Below, one piece after another: positions 1-5,477 of a stretch of DNA of 5,477 bases. Origin of the DNA: an uncultured Eubacteriales bacterium (GTDB taxonomy: Bacteria > Bacillota > Clostridia > Oscillospirales > UMGS1783); assembly GCA_905209135.1 (NCBI GenBank), contig CAJLRT010000089.1, positions 1-5,477 on the forward strand, read 5' to 3'. Position numbers and translations under genes: made by a program. Each line of letters starts with the position of its first letter. Within the stretch, counting starts at the first letter, position 1. A model generated the notes under the pieces. It was not told where the DNA came from, did not search any database, and saw only the letters and a program-made list of their open reading frames with translations.

Positions 1-42
1 CCGAGATCTACACTCTTTCCCTACACGACGCTCTTCCGATCT
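1..42 (+). other. Illumina P5/TruSeq universal adapter remnant
   Basis: The first 42 bases match the 3' part of the Illumina P5/TruSeq universal adapter, including the stretch ACACTCTTTCCCTACACGAC and the terminal GCTCTTCCGATCT. Read on the minus strand, gatA runs straight into AGATCGGAAGAGC, the usual signature of read-through into adapter at the end of a short library insert. This is synthetic sequence, not genome. Genomic sequence starts at about base 43. The match is from memory of the published adapter and is essentially unambiguous at this length. Confidence 0.98.
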
Positions 43-776
43 TACGTTCTGTTCAGCGAGGTGGAGTCGCGCCCGTCGTGGCCGTACAGGACGTTGCAGA
101 GCATTGCGATATCCAGCGCGCTGCGGCCGAACGGGCCGATCTGGTCCAGAGAAGATGCGTAGGCGACCAGGCCGTAGCGGGACACGGCGCCGTAGGTCGG
201 CTTGAGTCCGAACACGCCGCAGCAGGACGCCGGCTGGCGGATGGAGCCGCCCGTATCGGAGCCGATCGACACGGCGCATTCCATGGCGGCCAGCGCCGCC
301 GCAGAACCGCCGGAGGAGCCGCCCGGGATCCTTGAGAGATCATGCGGGTTTTTCGTCGGCTTAAAGGCGGAGTTTTCACAGGAGGAACCCATGGCGAATT
401 CGTCCATGTTGCACTTGCCCGTGACCACCATGTCGTTTTCGAGAAGCTTTTCCGTTACCGCCGCATGATAAGGGGGCCGAAAATTCTCCAGCATGCGCGA
501 GGCGCAGGTGGTGGCGCCGCCCTGGATGCAGATATTGTCCTTGACTGCGACGGGAATGCCGGCGAGCGGCGCGAGCGGTTCCCCTTTCGCAATCTTTTCA
601 TCCACTGCGGCGGCCTGTTCGAGCGCCGATTCCTCGGAAAGGCTTATGTAGGCGTCAACCAGGCCCTCCACGGCCCGGATCCTCTGAAAGACGCTCTGTG
701 TAATCTCTTTTGCGCTGGCTCGCTTTTCGCGGAGCAGACCGGCCAGATCGTGAGCGGTATATTCATACAATTCCAT
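43..776 (-). CDS. gatA: Glutamyl-/aspartyl-tRNA amidotransferase subunit A, N-terminal half (partial)
   Basis: GatA is the glutaminase/amidase subunit of the cytoplasmic GatCAB complex. It releases ammonia from glutamine, which is used to convert Glu-tRNA(Gln) and/or Asp-tRNA(Asn) to the cognate amide. The 244 visible residues carry the amidase-signature fold: Lys79 in GIPVAVKDN, the Gly/Ser-rich loop GGSSGGS with cis-Ser154, and nucleophile Ser178 in [11 protein letters not shown]. These are the family's Ser-cisSer-Lys triad at the expected positions. Full GatA is about 480-490 residues, so roughly the C-terminal half is missing. The reading stops only because the adapter at 1-42 supplies the last base of a TAA (42-44). 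The last genuine codons read GHDGRDSTS..., typical of the family. The ATG at 776 has an AAGGAG ribosome binding site six bases upstream. It follows gatC directly and is presumably co-translated with it; gatB would be expected next but lies outside the window. Confidence 0.97.
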
Positions 777-782
777 AGCGTA

Positions 783-788
783 CTCCTT
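783..788 (-). promoter_or_regulatory. gatA ribosome binding site overlapping the gatC stop codon
   Basis: The minus strand reads AAGGAG here, six bases before the gatA ATG at 776. The gatC TAA stop (787-789) overlaps its first two bases, so ribosomes finishing gatC would end on the gatA initiation site. This arrangement is typical of translational coupling and fixes the gatA start. Confidence 0.8.
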
Positions 789-1077
789 ATTCGACGATTT
801 TGGGGACGAAGAAACAGCCCTGCTCCTGCGACGGCGCGTTTGCCAGCAGCAGTTCGCGGGCTGCGGAGGGACGCACCTCGTCCGCCCGGAACACGTTGTA
901 CGGGCCCTCGCCCGTGTAGCGGTCGAACTGCGGGTCGATCTCGAGTTCGCCGAGCTTGTCCACCATTTCTATGATGCCGCCCATGTCCTGCTTCAGCCGC
1001 GCATACTCCCCCTCCGGGATGTCCAGCATGGAGAGCTTTGCAATCCGGCTGATTTCCTGATCCGTAATCTTTGTCAT
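787..1077 (-). CDS. gatC: Glutamyl-/aspartyl-tRNA amidotransferase subunit C
   Basis: GatC is the small structural subunit that wraps around the GatA-GatB interface in the GatCAB tRNA-dependent amidotransferase. The 96-residue protein starts [18 protein letters not shown], which is the typical GatC N-terminus. It has a central amphipathic helix with the family pattern of an acidic/hydrophobic [16 protein letters not shown], and ends NAP...[10 protein letters not shown], the conserved C-terminal tail. Length fits the family (about 95-100 residues). I chose the ATG at 1077; a GTG nine bases upstream (1086) is in frame. Upstream of the ATG the strand reads AGGGTGGG four bases away, an adequate ribosome binding site, whereas the GTG would have AAGG immediately adjacent. 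The gene begins 11 bases after the ligA stop and its own stop overlaps the gatA ribosome binding site. Confidence 0.96.
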   Translation of the reverse strand: MTKITDQEISRIAKLSMLDIPEGEYARLKQDMGGIIEMVDKLGELEIDPQFDRYTGEGPYNVFRADEVRPSAARELLLANAPSQEQGCFFVPKIVE

Positions 1078-1088
1078 ATAACCCACCC

Positions 1089-3086
<1,998 letters not shown>

Positions 3087-3818
3087 TTAAGACTCCGTAT
3101 CGTTATAATAAAAATCTGTAAGGTCCAGAAAGTTGATGAGCTGATCCCATTTCTCCGCATCCTCCGACGACCCGATATTCGTGTAGTTCTGCGGAACCTT
3201 GCCGACCAGCACCGACTCGCCCAGCACAATCGACGTCTCCACCTGCGCATATTCCGTCGCGGCGGGCATGACGATGGCGATCGTCGCGGAAACCGAGAGG
3301 ATGACCTGGTGGCGGGTCTGGTTGATTCCGGCGGCGGAGAAGGAATTTGTGATATCCGTCTCCACAAACCCGACCGGCGCGAGCTGGATCCGGATATTCG
3401 GACCGACGCCAGAGAGAAGTTCGTTGTTAACGACCGTGCCCAGGGGGATTTCGACAATCGAGTCCTGGATCTGGTCCACCTTGCTCTGAATGGCGACGGT
3501 AAGGCTGGCGCGCAGCTTGTTGATCTCCAAAGTGTTGGCCTTGAGCGCCGTGACGCGGTTTTCCGCGTCCATCTCCAGCGTAATCAGGTCGTCGTACCCG
3601 ATCTCCGCAACGCTCAGCTCCTGGTTGACTGCGGTGTTGATGGACATGGTGGCGATGGATTTCGCCTCCGCTACGGCGATTGGGCAGATCATGGGGCGCA
3701 GACGTTCGGCAATGAAATATGCGCCGGCGCACAACAGCAGACAGCCGATCATCAGCGCGATCAGCACTTTCTTGATCCAGGGAGTGCGCCTCTTTCGCCG
3801 GAACATAGTCCTTCGCAT
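3087..3818 (-). CDS. yunB: Sporulation protein YunB
   Basis: This 243-residue protein resembles the YunB family, found in endospore-forming Bacillota; in Bacillus subtilis the gene belongs to the mother-cell sigma-E regulon, and its biochemical role is unknown. A basic N-terminus (FRRKRRTPWIKK) precedes one hydrophobic segment at about residues 17-37, predicting a membrane anchor with the rest of the protein outside the cytoplasm. Family hallmarks are the SINTAVNQEL stretch (about 59-68), EIPLGTVVNNELLSGVGP (123-140), and above all AGINQTRHQVIL (163-174) followed by GESVLVGKVPQNY (200-212). Length is close to that of B. subtilis YunB (about 250). A second in-frame ATG at 3806 is possible; neither start has a strong ribosome binding site. 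The stop lies directly before ligA, so yunB could be the head of the ligA-gatCA transcript. Its presence indicates a spore-forming lineage. Confidence 0.9.
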   Translation of the reverse strand: MRRTMFRRKRRTPWIKKVLIALMIGCLLLCAGAYFIAERLRPMICPIAVAEAKSIATMSINTAVNQELSVAEIGYDDLITLEMDAENRVTALKANTLEINKLRASLTVAIQSKVDQIQDSIVEIPLGTVVNNELLSGVGPNIRIQLAPVGFVETDITNSFSAAGINQTRHQVILSVSATIAIVMPAATEYAQVETSIVLGESVLVGKVPQNYTNIGSSEDAEKWDQLINFLDLTDFYYNDTES

Positions 3819-3862
3819 TCTCTCGCCGCTTTCTGTGTGAATTCCGCAAACCGGTACACAAC

Positions 3863-3870
3863 ATTATATG
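3863..3870 (-). promoter_or_regulatory. Candidate promoter -10 element for yunB (sigma-E-like)
   Basis: The minus strand reads CATATAAT about 45 bases before the yunB start. It contains the sigma-A -10 consensus TATAAT, but also matches seven of eight positions of the sigma-E -10 consensus CATACANT. No good TTGACA-type -35 sits 16-18 bases upstream; an AT-rich stretch containing TTTTATG lies about 19 bases upstream, only loosely like the sigma-E -35. Given that yunB is a sigma-E gene in B. subtilis, a mother-cell promoter is plausible. This is inferred from sequence only. Confidence 0.4.
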
Positions 3871-3940
3871 CGGGGAGGAGGCAAAAGGACATAAAAGCAG
3901 GCGTTTTTCTGCGATTTTGAACCCCCGCCTTACAAATTCC

Positions 3941-4648
3941 CTATGTAACGCGCAGGAGCGAACCGTAATCGGACAGCGGCTGCGCCGCAGCGAAAACCGC
4001 GGTTACGCCGTGCTTATCCAAAAACGCCTGGATGCGGGCGCCGTCCGGGTGGGCGGCAAAAGAGCCGAATACGTACAGGCTGCGCTCTGATACCAAACCG
4101 CAGCAGCCGCCGATAAAGCCGTAAGGGTATCCGTCCAGCCGGATATGGCCGGGAGCGATGCGCAGCACGTCCAGGCCCTGGCCGCGCGCGGCAGACGCAA
4201 TAGACGGGTCGGCCGTTATCAGCGCGTCCGTTCCCACAGGGGCCGCGGAACAGTTGGCATAGCCCTGTTTCACGTCCACGACAGTCCACCCGCAGTCCTC
4301 CGCCATGCGCAGGATCACGGGGTCGGTATGCGCGCGCAGACAGAACAGGCGGCTGCCGACCCGCAGGGCGTTATAGGCAATATTCCGCGGATAGTCCGCG
4401 GCGAGGGGCGTACTGCCGCAGCGCAGGCCGCGCGCAGGCAGCACCCCGCTGTAATGCGGGTACAGCTCGGGACAGCAGACCATCCGGCCGTCGCCCGCAG
4501 AAAACATCTGCATATCCGGATGAAAAGACTCCGGGCCATGCAGCGCCGGGTGGCGGACCGTATCGTACACCCTGCCCGCAAGGGCGCGGCGCAGGACGGA
4601 CGGCAGATTCCCGGCGGCCAGAAACGCCGGTTTTATTTCGCTTTGCAT
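3941..4648 (-). CDS. DUF6873 family GME-fold-like protein, function unknown
   Basis: This 235-residue soluble protein resembles a clostridial family annotated as DUF6873, assigned to the guanidino-modifying-enzyme (GME) fold that also includes arginine deiminase and dimethylarginine hydrolase. No function has been shown for the family as far as I know. Recognisable conserved blocks are FHPDMQMF (42-49), YPRNIAYNAL (86-95), VKQGYANCSAAPVG (126-139), DALITADPSI (141-150), APGHIRLDGYPYGFIGGCCG (165-184) and a C-terminal DYGSLLRV. The His-Pro-Asp at 43-45, Cys133 and the Cys182-Cys183 pair are candidate active-site residues by analogy with Cys/His chemistry in the fold; this is inference. There is no signal peptide or membrane segment. 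GGAGG lies three bases before the ATG, a short spacing, but no better start is seen. It begins 18 bases after the ABC permease stop and may be co-transcribed with it. Confidence 0.72.
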   Translation of the reverse strand: MQSEIKPAFLAAGNLPSVLRRALAGRVYDTVRHPALHGPESFHPDMQMFSAGDGRMVCCPELYPHYSGVLPARGLRCGSTPLAADYPRNIAYNALRVGSRLFCLRAHTDPVILRMAEDCGWTVVDVKQGYANCSAAPVGTDALITADPSIASAARGQGLDVLRIAPGHIRLDGYPYGFIGGCCGLVSERSLYVFGSFAAHPDGARIQAFLDKHGVTAVFAAAQPLSDYGSLLRVT

Positions 4649-4666
4649 AGGCCTCCGCGTATATCC

Positions 4667-5175
4667 CTAATCGTATTTCAGGCAGTCGATCGGATCGAGA
4701 GCGGCGGCCTTTCTTGCGGGATATACACTAAAAATAATACCAATGATCGCGCAGAAAAGCAAGGATAAAATTGCAATTGTCAGGTTGGGCGCGGCCTCTA
4801 TGCCGATCAGGCGTTCTGAAAACGCCGAGAGCAGATAGCTCAGGCCGATGCCGACCGCGCCGCCGAAAATCGATATGGCGATGGCCTCTATAATAAATTC
4901 CAGCAGGATGTCACGCCGCGTCGCGCCGATCGCCTTTTTCAGGCCGATTTCGCGCTTGCGTTCATTGACGGCTACGAGCATGACGGTCATAACCCCGATC
5001 CCGCCGACGATCAGGGACACGGCGGCGACGGCGGATATGATCATGGTGACAAGGCCGATGATATCCTCTATCTTTTCCTCGTGCTGGGACATGTTCTCGG
5101 TTCGGTATCCCGTGACGCCGTTGCTGTATTCGAGCTGCGATATGATTTTTTCCTTGGAGATGCTGACGCTGGCAC
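4667..5175 (-). CDS. MacB/FtsX-type ABC transporter permease, C-terminal part (partial)
   Basis: This is the C-terminal 160-170 residues of an ABC transporter permease of the MacB/FtsX (MacB-PCD plus FtsX) class, which normally has about 400 residues, four membrane helices and a large extracytoplasmic domain between helices one and two. Visible here are the end of that domain (about SKEKIISQLEY...TENMSQHEEKIED), then three hydrophobic helices. The first ends in the hallmark VGGIGVMTVMLVAVNERKRE followed by IGLKKAIGATRRDILLEF, and the protein ends SVYPARKAAALDPIDCLKYD, the typical family C-terminus. An ATG at 5092 would give a 141-residue call, but homology clearly continues upstream in frame to about 5175, so that ATG is internal. 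Beyond there the sequence changes to MATE transporter coding sequence in another frame and this frame meets a stop at 5195-5197, so the N-terminus is lost at a probable assembly junction. Substrate (drug, peptide or lipid) cannot be told. Confidence 0.88.
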
Positions 5176-5322
5176 ATATTGGTAAGGCCCGCCGCTATGG
5201 TAACGGCGAGTCCGAGCTGCGGCTTCTGCGCTGCGGCGAAAAAGCTTTGGAACTCATATTGCAGCATATATGCAGGAAGCGCAAGAAGAATAATCCTTCC
5301 GTAAGCAACGCAGTTATCCAGG
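5175..5322 (-). CDS. MATE family efflux transporter, internal fragment
   Basis: About 49 codons on the minus strand encode CVAYGRIILLALPAYMLQ, then YEFQSFFAAAQKPQLGLAVT and IAAGLTNM. This matches the well conserved stretch of MATE multidrug/cation antiporters around EFQSFF...A.KP.LGL..T..AG.TNM, part of a membrane helix and loop. In intact MATE proteins TNM is followed by a hydrophobic VLDALF-like stretch; here it is followed by CQRQH, which is the out-of-frame ABC permease sequence. On the other side, upstream of Leu-Asp-Asn-Cys, the reading continues into the antisense of an ATPase. There is no start or stop belonging to it. I read it as a short piece of a MATE gene trapped between two false joins, not as a functional gene. 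Confidence 0.78.
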
Positions 5323-5477
5323 GACGACAATTTCGCCACCATCGTCACCGCCGTCAAGGAAGGGCGGGGCATCTTCGACAACATCCGCAAGGCGGTGCAC
5401 TTCCTGCTCTCCTGCAATCTGGGAGAAATTCTTACGGTGTTCGGGGCCATGATGCTGTGGCGGGAAAGCCCGCTGAT
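5323..5477 (+). CDS. P-type cation-transporting ATPase (Ca2+-type), internal fragment
   Basis: On the plus strand from 5323 the sequence reads DDNFATIVTAVKEGRGIFDN then IRKAVHFLLSCNLGEILTVF, continuing to the window end. This is the conserved end of the cytoplasmic P domain and start of the following transmembrane helix in P2-type cation ATPases, usually seen as LTDDNFATIV.AV.EGR.I..NIRK...(F/Y)LLSCN.GE. Such enzymes pump Ca2+ or other cations using ATP via a phospho-aspartate, which lies far upstream and is not present. The in-frame sequence upstream hits a stop at 5302-5304, so the rest of the gene is absent. It is on the opposite strand to everything else in the window and abuts the MATE fragment without a gap, so its placement here is doubtful. 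It runs off the end of the window. Confidence 0.85.

Noticed and set aside
342..974. 210-codon plus-strand open frame across gatA and gatC
   Set aside because: Antisense shadow of conserved genes with Arg/Gly/Ala-rich, low-information translation and no recognisable domain.
1077..1086. GTG at 1086 as the gatC start
   Set aside because: It would leave AAGG directly against the start codon, while the ATG at 1077 has a properly spaced purine-rich site and matches the family N-terminus.
3899..3930. Possible terminator between the DUF6873 gene and yunB (AGGCG/CGCCT arms followed by CTTTT on the minus strand)
   Set aside because: The stem is only five base pairs with a 22-base loop and a short T run, too weak to call an intrinsic terminator.
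4667..5092. A stand-alone 141-residue FtsX-like membrane protein starting at the ATG at 5092
   Set aside because: Coding homology to the permease extracytoplasmic domain continues in frame upstream of that ATG to about 5175, so the ATG is internal to a truncated gene.
5165..5330. Recombination or mobile-element scar explaining the permease/MATE/ATPase joins
   Set aside because: No terminal inverted repeats, target duplications, integrase or transposase sequence is visible, and fragment sizes close to a read length favour misassembly.
4962..5450. A 162-codon minus-strand open frame that looks like one novel protein
   Set aside because: It is composite: antisense of the P-type ATPase, then a genuine MATE stretch, then out-of-frame ABC permease sequence. 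It is not one gene.

Overview
The window looks like a short-read assembly contig from a spore-forming, moderately high-GC Bacillota, most likely an uncultured gut-type Clostridia. The evidence for this is the protein content: a YunB sporulation protein, NAD+-dependent DNA ligase next to gatC-gatA, and a clostridial-type DUF6873 protein. The species cannot be named from the sequence.

All clearly genomic genes between about 43 and 5175 lie on the minus strand, so transcription runs from high to low coordinates. The order is: the C-terminal part of a MacB/FtsX-type ABC transporter permease (4667-about 5175), a DUF6873 GME-fold-like protein (3941-4648), a 122-base gap holding a candidate sporulation promoter, yunB (3087-3818), ligA (1089-3065), gatC (787-1077) and the N-terminal half of gatA (43-776). 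Spacing from yunB through gatA is 0 to 21 bases, which suggests one transcription unit. It combines a sporulation gene, a replication/repair ligase and the GatCAB amidotransferase that makes Gln-tRNA(Gln) and/or Asn-tRNA(Asn).

Both ends are artefactual or suspect. Bases 1-42 match the Illumina P5/TruSeq universal adapter. They cut gatA at about half length, and the apparent gatA stop codon is completed by an adapter base. At the other end, the last ~300 bases appear to join unrelated pieces: the permease reading frame runs into about 148 bases of a MATE efflux transporter (minus strand), which then runs into about 155 bases of a P-type cation ATPase on the opposite strand. Each piece is about one short read long and interrupted at protein-conserved positions, so chimeric contig extension is the simplest explanation.

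I see no CRISPR array, RNA gene, insertion sequence or new defence-type system. The least characterised gene is the DUF6873 protein. The most useful observations are the adapter and chimera artefacts, which could mislead automatic annotation into calling truncated or fused genes.
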